Shown: positions 39,432-49,493 of the stretch, piece after piece | Numbering within the stretch: position 1 is the first letter of the stretch | Layout of the letters: each line of letters starts with the position of its first letter | Source of the DNA: Sphingorhabdus lacus | GTDB taxonomy: Bacteria > Pseudomonadota > Alphaproteobacteria > Sphingomonadales > Sphingomonadaceae | DNA: 64,000 bases | Reading direction: 5' to 3' | Assembly: GCF_009768975.1 (NCBI RefSeq) | Contig: NZ_CP035733.1 | Location: 3,020,001-3,084,000, forward strand | The notes under the pieces: model-generated | The model's input: the letters and a program-made list of their open reading frames with translations, nothing else | What the model was told of the DNA's origin: nothing | Databases searched by the model: none | Made by a program: the position numbers and the translations under genes

Positions 39432-39743
39432 ATGGAAACGCAGAATATTCGCATCCGTCTGAAAGCATTTGACCATCGCGTCCTCGATCAGGCCACAGGC
39501 GATATCGCAGACACCGCACGCCGCACCGGCGCGCTCATCCGTGGACCTATTCCACTTCCTACCCGTATCGAAAAGTTCACGGTGAACCGTGGACCTCACG
39601 TTGACAAAAAGTCGCGCGAGCAGTTCGAAGTTCGTACCTACAAGCGGTTGCTCGACATTGTGCAACCCACGCCGCAGACCGTTGATGCTTTGATGAAGCT
39701 CGACCTTGCTGCCGGTGTGAATGTCGAAATCAAATTGGCGTAA
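39432..39743 (+). CDS. rpsJ: 30S ribosomal protein S10
   Basis: S10 is a 30S head protein and also the NusE antitermination factor. The start at 39432 ([20 protein letters not shown]) gives 103 residues, as expected; an in-frame ATG at 39414 gives six extra residues. Signature [20 protein letters not shown] is present. Confidence 0.97.
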   Translation: METQNIRIRLKAFDHRVLDQATGDIADTARRTGALIRGPIPLPTRIEKFTVNRGPHVDKKSREQFEVRTYKRLLDIVQPTPQTVDALMKLDLAAGVNVEIKLA

Positions 39744-39969
39744 GCCGATATCTCCGCATTTTGCGGAGTGAGACATTAGGAATACCGCCGGAGAATCCTC
39801 CAAGGATTTGCCCGGGCCGCGTTCCCCGTCTTACCGAATGGTTCTCAAATTGAGCCATCGGTGCCTAGCCCGGACGGGGCATGCTTCAAAATTCAGGGCT
39901 GGATTTAGGCGTCACGCCCTCCTGGCAATCCTGCCAGCCGGGCCTCTGACATAAGTTGGAGTATGGATC
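39744..39969 (+). promoter_or_regulatory. structured spacer between rpsJ and rplC
   Basis: This 226-base gap is far longer than others inside the S10 cluster. It has a 7-bp hairpin CTCCGCA/TGCGGAG (39752-39768) and further GC-rich inverted segments near 39900-39950. No T-run follows. It may be a leader for autogenous control of the rplC-led genes or hold a promoter; no known class is recognised. Confidence 0.45.
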
Positions 39970-40818
39970 ATGCGCACTGGCGTGATCGCGAAAAAGATGG
40001 GTATGATGCGCCTCTTCAATGAAGACGGCCGTCACGTACCTGTGACCGTTTTGGCGCTGGAAGGCTGCCAAGTGGTTGGAGCCCGCAACGAAGAGAAGGA
40101 CGGCTATTTTGCTGTTCGCCTTGGTGCCGGCGCCCGTAAAGCGAAAAATGTAAACAAACCGCAACGTGGCGAATTCGCCAAGGCACAGGTCGAGCCCAAG
40201 GCTCGCGTTGCCGAATTCCGCGTTGAAAATGCTGACGGCCTTCTGCCTGTTGGCGCATCACTTTCTGCCAACCATTTTGTTGATGGTCAGCTGGTCGACA
40301 TCACCGGCCACACGCAGGGTAAAGGCTTCGCCGGTGCCATGAAGCGTTGGGGTTTCGGTGGTATGCGTGCATCGCACGGTGTGTCGATCACCCACCGTGC
40401 CCACGGTTCGACGGGTAACCGTCAGGATCCGGGTAAGGTTTTCAAGAACAAGAAGATGGCCGGCCACATGGGCGACCGTCAACGCACCCAGCAAAATCTG
40501 GAAGTTGTCCGCACTGACGTAGCGCGCGGCCTGATCTTCGTTAAGGGTTCTGTGCCCGGTGCGAAGAACGGCTGGTTGCTTGTTCGTGATGCTGTCAAGG
40601 TTCCGACCCCGGAAGCGGCTCCATTCCCTGGTGCCCTGAAGAACGACAATGAAGCTCCCGTCGTGGAAGAAGAAATCGTCGTCGCCACCGAAGAAGTCGT
40701 TGCCGACACTCCCGCTGTAGAAGCTGAAGCGCCTGCCGCTGAAGCTGCTCCCGCCGTCGAAGCTGCTGCTGACGAAGCACCTGCTGCCGATGCCGGCGAA
40801 GAAAAGAAGGAGGGCTAA
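39970..40818 (+). CDS. rplC: 50S ribosomal protein L3 with acidic Ala-rich tail
   Basis: L3 helps form the peptidyl transferase centre. The core (about residues 1-212) is normal, with [20 protein letters not shown] and [21 protein letters not shown] tail of about 70 residues follows, rich in Ala, Glu, Pro and Val ([19 protein letters not shown]), taking the protein to 282 residues against about 210. rplD starts three bases after the stop. Confidence 0.95.
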   Translation: MRTGVIAKKMGMMRLFNEDGRHVPVTVLALEGCQVVGARNEEKDGYFAVRLGAGARKAKNVNKPQRGEFAKAQVEPKARVAEFRVENADGLLPVGASLSANHFVDGQLVDITGHTQGKGFAGAMKRWGFGGMRASHGVSITHRAHGSTGNRQDPGKVFKNKKMAGHMGDRQRTQQNLEVVRTDVARGLIFVKGSVPGAKNGWLLVRDAVKVPTPEAAPFPGALKNDNEAPVVEEEIVVATEEVVADTPAVEAEAPAAEAAPAVEAAADEAPAADAGEEKKEG

Positions 40819-40821
40819 GCC

Positions 40822-41448
40822 ATGAAGCTCAAGGTTCAAACCCTCGACGCCAAAGCTAAGGGCGACATCGATCTGAATGATGATGTGTTCGGCATTGAGC
40901 CGCGCGCAGACATTCTGCATCGCGTTGTCACCTGGCAGCGTGAGAAGGCCCGCGGAACGGCCCGCCCAACGCGTGAGCGTTCGGACGTTGCCCGCACCGG
41001 CAAGAAATTCGGCAACCAAAAGGGTGGCGGTACTGCCCGTCACGGTGACCGCGCTGCTCCGATCTTCATCGGTGGTGGTAAGGCCCATGGTGCCCGTTTG
41101 CGTGACTTCAACCCGTCGCTGAACAAGAAGATCCGTAGCCTCGGCCTCAAAATGGCGCTTTCGAGCAAAGCCAAGGCCGGCACATTGATCGTTCTGGAAG
41201 ATCTCGACCTGAAGGCAGCCAAGACAGCTGCTCTCAAGGGTCAGGTTGGCAAGCTCGGCTTCGGCAAGACCACGCTGGTAATCGACGGTGATACCGTCAA
41301 TGACAATTTCCGCATGGCTTCTGCCAATCTGGTCGGCATCAATGTGATGCCTGCGGTTGGCGCGAATGTGTATGACATTCTGAAGCATGAAACGCTGGTT
41401 CTGACCCGCGCTGCGGTTGAAAAGCTGGAGGCACGGTTCAATGGCTAA
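40822..41448 (+). CDS. rplD: 50S ribosomal protein L4
   Basis: L4 lines the exit tunnel and in some bacteria regulates the S10 operon. The 208 residues include the tunnel loop [20 protein letters not shown]. It overlaps rplW by eight bases. Confidence 0.97.
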   Translation: MKLKVQTLDAKAKGDIDLNDDVFGIEPRADILHRVVTWQREKARGTARPTRERSDVARTGKKFGNQKGGGTARHGDRAAPIFIGGGKAHGARLRDFNPSLNKKIRSLGLKMALSSKAKAGTLIVLEDLDLKAAKTAALKGQVGKLGFGKTTLVIDGDTVNDNFRMASANLVGINVMPAVGANVYDILKHETLVLTRAAVEKLEARFNG

Positions 41449-41752
41449 GTCAAAAGAAGCAATCGACGTACGTCATTACGACGTGATCGTTGCCCCGCAC
41501 ATCACCGAAAAGGCGACGCTGCTCTCCGAAAACAACGCCGTTGTTTTCAAGGTGAACGGCAACTCGACCAAGCCGCAGATCAAGGCAGCTGTTGAAGCCT
41601 TGTTCGACGTCAAGGTTCTGAACGTCAACACGCTGGTGCAAAAAGGCAAGACCAAGCGCTGGAAGGGCAAGCCCTACACGCGTTCGGACGTCAAAAAAGC
41701 GATCGTTACTTTGGCTGAAGGCCAGAGCATCGACGTGACCACCGGAATTTAA
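41441..41752 (+). CDS. rplW: 50S ribosomal protein L23
   Basis: L23 sits at the exit-tunnel mouth and binds trigger factor and SRP. The start at 41441 ([20 protein letters not shown]) gives 103 residues; the frame opens slightly earlier inside rpl[19 protein letters not shown] is typical. Confidence 0.96.
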   Translation: MAKSKEAIDVRHYDVIVAPHITEKATLLSENNAVVFKVNGNSTKPQIKAAVEALFDVKVLNVNTLVQKGKTKRWKGKPYTRSDVKKAIVTLAEGQSIDVTTGI

Positions 41753-41762
41753 GGGCAGGATA

Positions 41763-42599
41763 ATGGCACTCAAAAGCTACAAACCAACTAGCCCCGCCCG
41801 TCGCGGCCTTGTGCTCGTTGATCGTTCCAGCCTTTACAAGGGCGGCCCGATCAAGGCGCTGACCGAAGGCAAGAAAAAGACCGGCGGCCGTAACAATAAA
41901 GGCCATGTCACCTCGCGCGGCATCGGTGGCGGACACAAGCAGAAATATCGTCTGATCGACTTCAAGCGTCGCAAATGGGATATGCCTGCAACCGTCGAGC
42001 GTCTGGAATATGACCCCAACCGTTCGGCTTTCATCGCGCTTGTGAAATATGAAGACGGTGAACTCGCCTACATCCTCGCGCCGCAGCGCCTCGCCGTTGG
42101 CGACAGCGTTGTTGCCGGTGAAAAGACCGACGTAAAGCCAGGCAACGCCATGTTGCTGAGCCAGATGCCGGTTGGCACCATCTGCCACAACATCGAAATG
42201 AAGCCCGGCAAGGGCGGTCAGATCGCCCGTTCGGCAGGCACCTATGTGCAGCTCGTCGGTCGTGATGGCGGACGCGTTATCGTGCGTTTGAATTCGGGTG
42301 AACAGCGTTACATCCTCGGGACCTGCATGGGCACCGTGGGCGCCGTTTCGAACCCGGACAATTCGAACACCACGCTCGCCAAGGCTGGCCGCAACCGCTG
42401 GCGCGGCATTCGCCCGCTGACCCGCGGTGTTGCAAAGAACCCTGTCGATCACCCCCATGGTGGTGGTGAAGGCCGTACCTCGGGTGGTCGTCATCCGGTT
42501 ACGCCTTGGGGCAAGCCAACCAAGGGTGCGCGTACCCGCAGCAACAAGTCGACCGACCGGATGATCATCCGTTCGCGGCATGCTAAGAAGAAGAGGTAA
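41763..42599 (+). CDS. rplB: 50S ribosomal protein L2
   Basis: L2 is needed for subunit association and peptidyl transfer. The 278 residues have [20 protein letters not shown] and the C-terminal [20 protein letters not shown] with the functionally important His region. It lies ten bases after rplW. Confidence 0.98.
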   Translation: MALKSYKPTSPARRGLVLVDRSSLYKGGPIKALTEGKKKTGGRNNKGHVTSRGIGGGHKQKYRLIDFKRRKWDMPATVERLEYDPNRSAFIALVKYEDGELAYILAPQRLAVGDSVVAGEKTDVKPGNAMLLSQMPVGTICHNIEMKPGKGGQIARSAGTYVQLVGRDGGRVIVRLNSGEQRYILGTCMGTVGAVSNPDNSNTTLAKAGRNRWRGIRPLTRGVAKNPVDHPHGGGEGRTSGGRHPVTPWGKPTKGARTRSNKSTDRMIIRSRHAKKKR

Positions 42600-42602
42600 C
42601 TC

Positions 42603-42878
42603 ATGTCTCGTTCCGTCTGGAAAGGTCCGTTTGTTGACCTCTATCTGCTGAAAAAAGCAGAAACCGCTCAGGATGCCGCGAAGGCTGCGCCGATCAAGAC
42701 CTGGTCGCGCCGCTCGACAATCCTGCCGCAATTCGTTGGCCTGACGTTCAGCGTCTATAACGGCCACAAGTTCATTCCCGTTTCGGTGAATGAAGACATG
42801 GTTGGCCACAAGCTGGGTGAGTTCGCTCCTACGCGTACCTATCACGGCCACGGCGCAGACAAGAAGGGCAAACGCTAA
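42603..42878 (+). CDS. rpsS: 30S ribosomal protein S19
   Basis: S19 binds the 30S head with S13. The 91 residues start [20 protein letters not shown] and include [20 protein letters not shown] and [20 protein letters not shown]. Its stop shares a base with the rplV start. Confidence 0.98.
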   Translation: MSRSVWKGPFVDLYLLKKAETAQDAAKAAPIKTWSRRSTILPQFVGLTFSVYNGHKFIPVSVNEDMVGHKLGEFAPTRTYHGHGADKKGKR

Positions 42879-43258
42879 TGGGCAAGGCATCCGCACCCCG
42901 TCGCGTCGCTGACAATGAAGCTTTGGCTGTTGGCACCACCATCCGTGGTTCGGCACAAAAGCTGAACCTGGTTGCTGCGCTGATCCGTGGCAAAAAGGCT
43001 GAAGACGCGCTCAACATCCTGACCTTCTCTACCAAGGGAATGGCCGGCGACGTTCGCAAGGTTCTGGCATCCGCCATCGCCAACGCTGAAAACAACCACA
43101 ATCTCGACGTCGACAGCCTGTTCGTTGCCGAAGCAAGCGTGGGCAAGGCGTTGACCATGAAGCGTTTCATGGCCCGTGGCCGTGGCAAATCGAGCCGGAT
43201 TATCAAACCGTTCAGCCGCCTGCGCATCGTGGTGCGCGAGCGCCAAGAAGAGGCATAA
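42878..43258 (+). CDS. rplV: 50S ribosomal protein L22
   Basis: L22 lines the exit tunnel with a beta hairpin and affects macrolide sensitivity. The 126 residues include [20 protein letters not shown] and [15 protein letters not shown]. It is coupled to rpsS and is followed by rpsC after three bases. Confidence 0.97.
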   Translation: MGKASAPRRVADNEALAVGTTIRGSAQKLNLVAALIRGKKAEDALNILTFSTKGMAGDVRKVLASAIANAENNHNLDVDSLFVAEASVGKALTMKRFMARGRGKSSRIIKPFSRLRIVVRERQEEA

Positions 43259-43261
43259 GTC

Positions 43262-43966
43262 ATGGGTCAAAAATCAAATCCTATCGGGCTTCGCCTGCAA
43301 ATCAACCGGACATGGGATAGCCGCTGGTACGCCGAAGGTGCGGACTATGGCCGCATGCTTCTGGAAGATATCAAGATCCGCAAGTTCATCTTCGAAACCC
43401 TGCCCCAGGCTGCGATTTCGAAGGTTGTGATCGAGCGTCCGGCAAAGAATTGCCGCGTATCGATCTATGCTGCCCGTCCCGGTGTTATCATCGGCAAGAA
43501 GGGTGCGGACATTGAGAAGCTGAAAAAGCAGATCAACCAGTTCACCAGCGCTGACGTTTCGCTGAACATCGTCGAAATCCGCAAGCCGGAAGTCGATGCC
43601 AAGCTTGTTGCACAGGGCGTTGCCGACCAGTTGATCCGTCGTATCGCATTCCGTCGTGCCATGAAGCGTGCCGTTCAGTCGGCTCTGCGTCTGGGTGCGG
43701 AAGGTATCAAGATCACCTGCGGTGGCCGTTTGGGCGGGGCAGAAATTGCCCGCGTCGAATGGTATCGTGAAGGCCGCGTTCCGCTGCACACACTGCGTGC
43801 GAACGTAGACTATGCCGAAGCCGAAGCTTTGACCGCTTATGGCATCATCGGCATCAAGTGCTGGATCTTCAAAGGCGAAATCCTGGGTCATGACCCGATG
43901 GCAACCGACCGGCTGATGATGGAAGCGCAGACTTCCGGCGTCCGTCCGCAGTCCGATCGCCGCTGA
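43262..43966 (+). CDS. rpsC: 30S ribosomal protein S3
   Basis: S3 is part of the mRNA entry channel and helicase site. The 234 residues start [20 protein letters not shown] and contain the KH motif [17 protein letters not shown]. Confidence 0.98.
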   Translation: MGQKSNPIGLRLQINRTWDSRWYAEGADYGRMLLEDIKIRKFIFETLPQAAISKVVIERPAKNCRVSIYAARPGVIIGKKGADIEKLKKQINQFTSADVSLNIVEIRKPEVDAKLVAQGVADQLIRRIAFRRAMKRAVQSALRLGAEGIKITCGGRLGGAEIARVEWYREGRVPLHTLRANVDYAEAEALTAYGIIGIKCWIFKGEILGHDPMATDRLMMEAQTSGVRPQSDRR

Positions 43967-43981
43967 GTTTAGGAACTAGAC

Positions 43982-44416
43982 ATGCTGCAACCAAAGAAAA
44001 CAAAGTTCCGCAAACAGTTCAAGGGCCGCATCAAGGGCGAAGCCAAGGGCGGTTCGGACCTGAACTTCGGCTCCTACGGCCTGAAGGCACTGGAACCCGA
44101 GCGGATTACCGCACGCCAGATCGAAGCGGCTCGCCGTGCGATTACGCGTCACATCAAGCGTCAGGGACGTTTGTGGATCCGCATCTTCCCGGACGTTCCG
44201 GTCACGAAGAAGCCCGCCGAAGTCCGTCAGGGTAAGGGCAAGGGTTCGGTCGAATATTGGGCCGCCAAGGTCAAGCCCGGCCGTATCATGTTTGAACTGG
44301 ACGGCGTTCCTGGCCCGATCGCGGCTGTCGCTTTCCAGCGCGCTGCGATGAAACTGCCAATCAAGACCAAGGTCGTGGCGCGTCTCGGCGACACCTCGCA
44401 TCTGGGAGCATCATAA
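43982..44416 (+). CDS. rplP: 50S ribosomal protein L16
   Basis: L16 organises the A-site region of 23S rRNA. The 144 residues start [20 protein letters not shown] and include [20 protein letters not shown]. One base separates it from rpmC. Confidence 0.98.
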   Translation: MLQPKKTKFRKQFKGRIKGEAKGGSDLNFGSYGLKALEPERITARQIEAARRAITRHIKRQGRLWIRIFPDVPVTKKPAEVRQGKGKGSVEYWAAKVKPGRIMFELDGVPGPIAAVAFQRAAMKLPIKTKVVARLGDTSHLGAS

Positions 44417-44417
44417 G

Positions 44418-44627
44418 ATGAGCAAGACTGAAGATCTGCGCGTCAAATCAGACGACCAGCTCGCCGTTCAACTCGGTGAACTGAAGCGCGAAGCGTTCAA
44501 CCTGCGTTTCCAATCGGCCACCGGCCAGATGGAAAAGCCGGCCCGCGTCCGTGAAGTGCGTCGTGACATCGCCCGCATCAAAACCCTGCAGGGCGAGCGC
44601 CAACGCGCCGCTGCAAAGACGGCATAA
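44418..44627 (+). CDS. rpmC: 50S ribosomal protein L29
   Basis: L29 lies by the exit tunnel next to L23. The 69 residues are two helices with [20 protein letters not shown] and [15 protein letters not shown], both typical. Confidence 0.96.
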   Translation: MSKTEDLRVKSDDQLAVQLGELKREAFNLRFQSATGQMEKPARVREVRRDIARIKTLQGERQRAAAKTA

Positions 44628-44637
44628 GGAGCCACCC

Positions 44638-44907
44638 ATGCCAAAACGTATTCTCACCGGGACCGTGGTCTCCGACAAGAATGACAAGACCATTGTCGTT
44701 CTCGTCGAGCGCAAAGTGAAGCACCCGCTTTACGGCAAGATCATCCGTCGCACGAAGAAATATCATGCCCATGACGAAAACAACGTCGTCAAGGAAGGCC
44801 AAGTCGTCCGCATCGAAGAGTGCGCGCCGATTTCCAAGAACAAGACCTGGCGCTTGGTAGCTGACGCTGCCGCGGCTCCGGTCGCTGCTGCAACGACGGA
44901 GGATTGA
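44638..44907 (+). CDS. rpsQ: 30S ribosomal protein S17
   Basis: S17 is an early 16S rRNA-binding protein. The start at 44638 ([20 protein letters not shown]) gives 89 residues with [20 protein letters not shown] and a short Ala-rich tail. AAGGAG precedes the ATG. The frame open upstream of it lies in rpmC. Confidence 0.97.
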   Translation: MPKRILTGTVVSDKNDKTIVVLVERKVKHPLYGKIIRRTKKYHAHDENNVVKEGQVVRIEECAPISKNKTWRLVADAAAAPVAAATTED

Positions 44908-44911
44908 TCCC

Positions 44912-45280
44912 ATGATTCAGATGCAATCCAATCTCGATGTCGCAGACAATAGCGGTGCAAAGCGCGTTCAGTGCATCAAGGTGCTGGGCGGTTCCAAGCG
45001 TCGCGTTGCCGGCGTTGGCGACATCATCGTGGTGTCGATCAAGGAAGCCGCACCGCGTGGCAAGGTGAAGAAGGGCGACGTGCACAAGGCCGTCATCGTT
45101 CGCACCCGCAAAGACATCCGCCGCGCCGATGGCTCGGTCATTCGTTTCGACTCCAACGCTGCTGTCTTGATCGGCAACAACAAGGAGCCGATTGGCACCC
45201 GTATTTTCGGACCGGTTGTTCGCGAACTTCGCGCCAAGAACCACATGAAAATCATCAGCTTGGCACCGGAGGTGCTATAA
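44912..45280 (+). CDS. rplN: 50S ribosomal protein L14
   Basis: L14 forms an intersubunit bridge. The 122 residues start [20 protein letters not shown] and include [18 protein letters not shown], the standard signature. Confidence 0.98.
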   Translation: MIQMQSNLDVADNSGAKRVQCIKVLGGSKRRVAGVGDIIVVSIKEAAPRGKVKKGDVHKAVIVRTRKDIRRADGSVIRFDSNAAVLIGNNKEPIGTRIFGPVVRELRAKNHMKIISLAPEVL

Positions 45281-45282
45281 CA

Positions 45283-45603
45283 ATGGCTCTCGCAAAAATC
45301 AAAAAGGGTGACACGGTTGTCGTGCTCGCCGGTAAGGACAAGGGCAAGTCGGGCGAAGTAACCGCCGTGATGCCAAAGGACAGCAAGGTCGTCGTATCCG
45401 GCGTCAATGTTGCCGTGCGTCACCGCAAAGCTAGCCAAGCAAACCCTCAGGGTGGTCTCGACCGCTTTGAAGCTCCGCTGCACATCTCGAATGTTGCATT
45501 GGCCGACCCCAAGACGGGCAAGGCGACGCGCGTTCGCGTTGAAACCAAGGACGGCAAAAAGGTCCGTGTGGCCGTGAAGTCCGGGGAGACGATCAATGGC
45601 TGA
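45283..45603 (+). CDS. rplX: 50S ribosomal protein L24
   Basis: L24 initiates 50S assembly. The start at 45283 ([20 protein letters not shown]) gives 106 residues; a KOW motif spans the N-terminal part. The frame upstream lies in rplN. It overlaps rplE by eight bases. Confidence 0.97.
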   Translation: MALAKIKKGDTVVVLAGKDKGKSGEVTAVMPKDSKVVVSGVNVAVRHRKASQANPQGGLDRFEAPLHISNVALADPKTGKATRVRVETKDGKKVRVAVKSGETING

Positions 45604-46180
45604 TAAGAAATACACTCCGCGCATGAAGCAGCGTTATGACGACACGATCGTCAAAGCGCTGACCGAGAAGTTTGGTTATACCAACCGCTTCGCTGTGCCG
45701 AAAATCGAAAAGATCACACTCAACATGGGTGTGGGCGAAGGTTCGCAGGACAAGAAGAAGGTCACGACCGCTCTTGCCGAGATGGAACTGATTGCTGGTC
45801 AAAAGCCGGTAATCACCAAGGCGAAGAAGTCGATCGCTGGCTTCAAGCTCCGTGAAGGCATGCCAATCGGCGTGAAAGTCACGCTGCGCGGCGCCCAGAT
45901 GTACGAATTCCTCGACCGTCTGGTCACCATCGCGATGCCGCGTATTCGCGACTTCCGTGGCCTGAACCCGAAGAGCTTCGACGGACGTGGCAACTTTGCC
46001 ATGGGCCTGAAAGAACAGATCATCTTCCCTGAAATCAGCTATGACGCCATCGACACGGTGCGCGGCATGGATGTTATCGTAACGACTTCGGCAAACACGG
46101 ACGACGAAGCGCGCGAACTGCTCAAGCTGTTCGGCTTCCCCTTCCCTGTAGAAGAAGCTGAAGAAAAGGCGGCTGCATAA
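45596..46180 (+). CDS. rplE: 50S ribosomal protein L5
   Basis: L5 contacts 5S rRNA and P-site tRNA. The 194 residues include [35 protein letters not shown] and [14 protein letters not shown], with a short acidic tail. Confidence 0.98.
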   Translation: MADKKYTPRMKQRYDDTIVKALTEKFGYTNRFAVPKIEKITLNMGVGEGSQDKKKVTTALAEMELIAGQKPVITKAKKSIAGFKLREGMPIGVKVTLRGAQMYEFLDRLVTIAMPRIRDFRGLNPKSFDGRGNFAMGLKEQIIFPEISYDAIDTVRGMDVIVTTSANTDDEARELLKLFGFPFPVEEAEEKAAA

Positions 46181-46485
46181 TGGCTAAACTGAGCTCCATA
46201 AACAAGAATGAGCGTCGTAAGAAGCTGGCTAAGAAATATGCCGGTCGTTATGCGAAGCTGAAGGCGATGGCGAAGGACACTTCGCTCGACGAAAGCGAAC
46301 GCCTGATTGCGCGTCTGAAGATGGCGGAAATTCCACGTAACGGAAACCCGCATCGCGTTCGCAACCGGTGTGAAACCACAGGTCGCCCACGTGCTTATTA
46401 CCGTAAATTCCGGCTGTGCCGTATCCAACTGCGTGATTTGGCCAATAAGGGCCTGATCCCAGGCGTCACAAAGTCGAGCTGGTAA
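46180..46485 (+). CDS. rpsN: 30S ribosomal protein S14, zinc-free type
   Basis: S14 belongs to the 30S head. The 101-residue form lacks the CxxC zinc pairs of the short type; [20 protein letters not shown] and [17 protein letters not shown] are typical of the long type. Confidence 0.97.
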   Translation: MAKLSSINKNERRKKLAKKYAGRYAKLKAMAKDTSLDESERLIARLKMAEIPRNGNPHRVRNRCETTGRPRAYYRKFRLCRIQLRDLANKGLIPGVTKSSW

Positions 46486-46497
46486 GGATAGAAGAAG

Positions 46498-46893
46498 ATG
46501 TCATTGACCGATCCTTTGGGTGATATGCTCACCCGTATCCGCAACGGCCAGCGGGCGAAGAAAGACTCTGTCGTTTCTCCCGCATCCAAATTGCGTGCCC
46601 ATGTTCTCGATGTTCTGCAACGCGAAGGTTATATTCGCGGATACAGCGAAGAAAACATTGGCCAGCATCTGGGCCTGCGTATCGAACTGAAATATTTCGA
46701 AGGCGCACCTGCGATCCAGCATGTTGCCCGCGTTTCGAAGCCAGGTCGTCGCGTATATTCGGGAAGCCAAGAGCTCCCCGTTATCCGTAACGGTTTGGGC
46801 ATCACCATCGTTTCGACGCCAAAGGGCGTTCTGTCCGACGCCGAAGCGCGCGCCCAGAACGTTGGCGGCGAAATCCTGGCGGAGGTATTCTAA
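46498..46893 (+). CDS. rpsH: 30S ribosomal protein S8
   Basis: S8 binds the 16S central domain and in E. coli represses the spc operon. The 131 residues start [20 protein letters not shown] and end with [20 protein letters not shown] and the family tail GGEILAEVF. Confidence 0.98.
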   Translation: MSLTDPLGDMLTRIRNGQRAKKDSVVSPASKLRAHVLDVLQREGYIRGYSEENIGQHLGLRIELKYFEGAPAIQHVARVSKPGRRVYSGSQELPVIRNGLGITIVSTPKGVLSDAEARAQNVGGEILAEVF

Positions 46894-47426
46894 TGAGCCG
46901 CATTGGTAAGAAACCTGTTCCCATTCCAGCCGGCGTTACCGCCAGCATGGATGCCGGTACATTGTCAGTGAAGGGCCCCAAGGGCGAACTGAAAATGCCG
47001 ATGAGCAATCTCATTTCCTATGAGATGAAGGACGAAGGTCTTTCGGTCATGCCTGCCGATGGCAGCAAGGCAGCTCGTGCATTTTGGGGTATGCAGCGTA
47101 CGCTGGTTCAGAATTTGGTCACCGGTGTGACCGAAGGCTTTACCAAGGTGCTGGAAATCACCGGCGTTGGCTATCGTGCAAACGCACAGGGCAAGATGTT
47201 GAAACTGCAGCTTGGCTACAGCCATGATGTTGATTTCGCGATCCCTGAAGGCATTGAAATCAAGACGCCCGACAACACCACGGTGGAAATTTCGGGCATG
47301 GACAAGCAGAAGGTCGGTCAGGTTGCTGCCGAAATTCGTCGCTGGAGAAAGCCTGAGCCTTATAAGGGCAAGGGTATCAAATACCGCGGCGAGTATATCT
47401 TCCGCAAAGAAGGAAAGAAGAAGTAA
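46893..47426 (+). CDS. rplF: 50S ribosomal protein L6
   Basis: L6 sits near the factor-binding site. The 177 residues start [20 protein letters not shown] and include [16 protein letters not shown] and [20 protein letters not shown]. Confidence 0.98.
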   Translation: MSRIGKKPVPIPAGVTASMDAGTLSVKGPKGELKMPMSNLISYEMKDEGLSVMPADGSKAARAFWGMQRTLVQNLVTGVTEGFTKVLEITGVGYRANAQGKMLKLQLGYSHDVDFAIPEGIEIKTPDNTTVEISGMDKQKVGQVAAEIRRWRKPEPYKGKGIKYRGEYIFRKEGKKK

Positions 47427-47429
47427 GCC

Positions 47430-47783
47430 ATGGCGAAACTATCTCTTTTTGCAAAGCGGCGCCTGCGCGTTCGTTCGAAATTGCGGGCCCAGGTTGCTGG
47501 CCGTCCGCGTCTTTCGGTGCACCGCACCGGTCGTCACATCTATGCCCAGATCATTGATGACAGCAAGGGTGTGACCGTTGCTTCCGCATCGACCCTGGAC
47601 AAGGATGTCAAGGCGAAGAACGGCTCGACCGCTGAAGCCGCTGCCGATGTTGGCAAGCGCGTTGCGGCTGCTGCCCAGAAGGCTGGCGTTTCCAGCGTAG
47701 TTTTTGATCGTGGTGGTTTCCTTTTCCACGGTCGCGTCAAGGCGCTTGCCGATGCGGCGCGCGAAGGCGGATTGGAGTTCTGA
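47430..47783 (+). CDS. rplR: 50S ribosomal protein L18
   Basis: L18 binds 5S rRNA. The 117 residues include [20 protein letters not shown] and [20 protein letters not shown]. Its stop overlaps the rpsE start. Confidence 0.97.
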   Translation: MAKLSLFAKRRLRVRSKLRAQVAGRPRLSVHRTGRHIYAQIIDDSKGVTVASASTLDKDVKAKNGSTAEAAADVGKRVAAAAQKAGVSSVVFDRGGFLFHGRVKALADAAREGGLEF

Positions 47784-48484
47784 TGATGGCTGACGAAAAT
47801 ACCCAGACAGATGCGCCAGTCGTTGACGGCGGCGCACCCGTAGACGCAGCCGGTGAAGGCCAGCGCCGCGGACGTGGCGGACGTGGCGGCGGTGGCGGCG
47901 AAGGCCGTGGCCGTGGTGGTCGTCGCGACGAGCGTCGTCCTGCACAGGAAGAAGATGATGGCACGATCGAAAAGCTCGTTCACATCAACCGCGTTTCGAA
48001 GACCGTTAAAGGCGGTAAGCGTTTCGGATTTGCTGCACTGGTCGTCGTTGGTGACGGGCAAGGCCGCGTAGGTTTTGGACATGGCAAGGCGCGCGAAGTG
48101 CCGGAAGCCATCAACAAGGCAACAGCGGCTGCGAAAAAGTCGATGATCCGCGTTCCCCTGAAGGACGGACGCACCTTGCATCATGATGGCCGCGGCCATT
48201 TCGGTGCTGGCAACGTAACCGTTCGTTCGGCACCTGCCGGAACGGGTATCATCGCCGGTGGTCCGATGCGCGCTGTGTTTGAATCGCTCGGCGTTGCTGA
48301 CGTTGTGACCAAGTCGGTTGGCACGTCGAACCCTTACAACATGATCCGCGCAACCTTCGCGGCCTTGTCCGACCAGACAAGCCCCAAGTCGGTTGCGCAA
48401 CGTCGTGGCAAGAAAATCGCGGATCTTTTGGGTCGCGGTGGCAGCAAGTCTGCCGAAGCCGACGCTGAAGCTATTGCGGAGTAA
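47783..48484 (+). CDS. rpsE: 30S ribosomal protein S5 with Gly/Arg-rich N-terminal extension
   Basis: S5 shapes decoding accuracy. The core (from about residue 61) is normal: [40 protein letters not shown]. The first 60 residues form an extension with an acidic start and then [20 protein letters not shown], taking the length to 233 against about 167 in E. coli. The ATG at 47786 is an alternative start. Confidence 0.95.
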   Translation: MMADENTQTDAPVVDGGAPVDAAGEGQRRGRGGRGGGGGEGRGRGGRRDERRPAQEEDDGTIEKLVHINRVSKTVKGGKRFGFAALVVVGDGQGRVGFGHGKAREVPEAINKATAAAKKSMIRVPLKDGRTLHHDGRGHFGAGNVTVRSAPAGTGIIAGGPMRAVFESLGVADVVTKSVGTSNPYNMIRATFAALSDQTSPKSVAQRRGKKIADLLGRGGSKSAEADAEAIAE

Positions 48485-48489
48485 TTGAT

Positions 48490-48666
48490 ATGGCGAAGAT
48501 CAAACTGAAGCAGATCGGTTCACCCATCCGCCGTCCCGCCTCGCAGCGTGCGACGTTGAAGGGCCTTGGCCTCGACAAGATGAACCGCGTTGTTGAACTG
48601 GAAGACACCCCCGAAATTCGCGGGATGATCCGTACAGTTCGGCATATGGTCGAAGTACAGAATTGA
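48490..48666 (+). CDS. rpmD: 50S ribosomal protein L30
   Basis: I found this 58-residue gene by reading the frame directly: [20 protein letters not shown], then [20 protein letters not shown] and [13 protein letters not shown]. It fits L30 in length and in place between rpsE and rplO. It starts five bases after the rpsE stop. Confidence 0.96.
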   Translation: MAKIKLKQIGSPIRRPASQRATLKGLGLDKMNRVVELEDTPEIRGMIRTVRHMVEVQN

Positions 48667-48784
48667 AATATCACAGCCCTCCGCTTTGCCGGGGGGCTTG
48701 ATTAATCGAAAATAGTGCCACAAGGCACGCGGTTCCTGCCCAGGCAGGGACAAGCGCGAATTAAAGCGAAAGCGAGTGCAACAC
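48667..48784 (+). promoter_or_regulatory. hairpin-rich spacer between rpmD and rplO
   Basis: The 118 bases contain a 9-bp stem AGCCCTCCG/CGGGGGGCT followed by TTGATT, then GTGCC/GGCAC and CCTGCC/GGCAGG. It may act as attenuation or processing signals. Confidence 0.45.
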
Positions 48785-49321
48785 ATGAAACTGAATGACA
48801 TTAAAGATAATGAAGGCGCCCGCCATCGTCGTATGCGCGTGGGCCGTGGTATCGGTTCGGGCAAGGGCAAGACCTCGGGTCGCGGCCAAAAGGGCCAGAC
48901 CAGCCGCTCCGGTGTTTCGATCAACGGATTTGAAGGCGGCCAGATGCCCCTCCACATGCGTATCCCGAAGCGTGGTTTCAACAATATCTTTGCCAAAGAC
49001 CATGCTGAAGTAAATCTGGGCATGATCCAGAAGTTCATCGACGCCAAGAAAATCGACATCAAGGCTGTTGTCGACCATGCTGCGCTCAAGGCCGCTGGCC
49101 TGGCACGCGGTGGTAAGGATGGCGTCCGTTTGTTGGCCAAGGGCGAGCTCACTTCTAAAGTGAACTTCTCGGTTGCCGGTGCTTCGAAGGCTGCTGTTGA
49201 AGCCGTTGAAAAGGCTGGCGGTAAAGTCGACATTCTGGTGACCGTTTCGGCATCGGAAAAGGCGGCTGCAAAAAAGTCGTCGGTTAAAAACGCCGCAAAG
49301 AGCGCCGAAGCAAAGAAATAA
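48785..49321 (+). CDS. rplO: 50S ribosomal protein L15
   Basis: L15 is a late-assembly 50S protein. The start at 48785 ([20 protein letters not shown]) gives 178 residues with [20 protein letters not shown] and [20 protein letters not shown], and a Lys/Ala-rich tail somewhat longer than usual. Confidence 0.97.
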   Translation: MKLNDIKDNEGARHRRMRVGRGIGSGKGKTSGRGQKGQTSRSGVSINGFEGGQMPLHMRIPKRGFNNIFAKDHAEVNLGMIQKFIDAKKIDIKAVVDHAALKAAGLARGGKDGVRLLAKGELTSKVNFSVAGASKAAVEAVEKAGGKVDILVTVSASEKAAAKKSSVKNAAKSAEAKK

Positions 49322-49351
49322 GACGGGCGGCGAAGACTTCGCTCTTGTCAT

Positions 49352-49380
49352 GCCAGCCCCGCTTCCCGATATGGGCTGGC
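49352..49380 (+). terminator. terminator-like hairpin between rplO and secY
   Basis: GCCAGCCC (49352-49359) pairs with GGGCTGGC (49373-49380); GGGGTTTGACATTTT follows. The T-run is interrupted, so it may only reduce read-through into secY. Confidence 0.5.
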
Positions 49381-49493
49381 GGGGTTTGACATTTTCGGGG
49401 GATAGCCGATGAGTGTCAGGCAAAATTTGGGATCTGGTGACGCTGAACTGTGATGGTGCGGCACGCCTGATCCGGGAATAAGGAAAGTAACAC

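Noticed and set aside
41706..42956. A 416-residue open frame on the minus strand across rplB and rpsS
   Set aside because: Antisense to ribosomal genes, no domain character.
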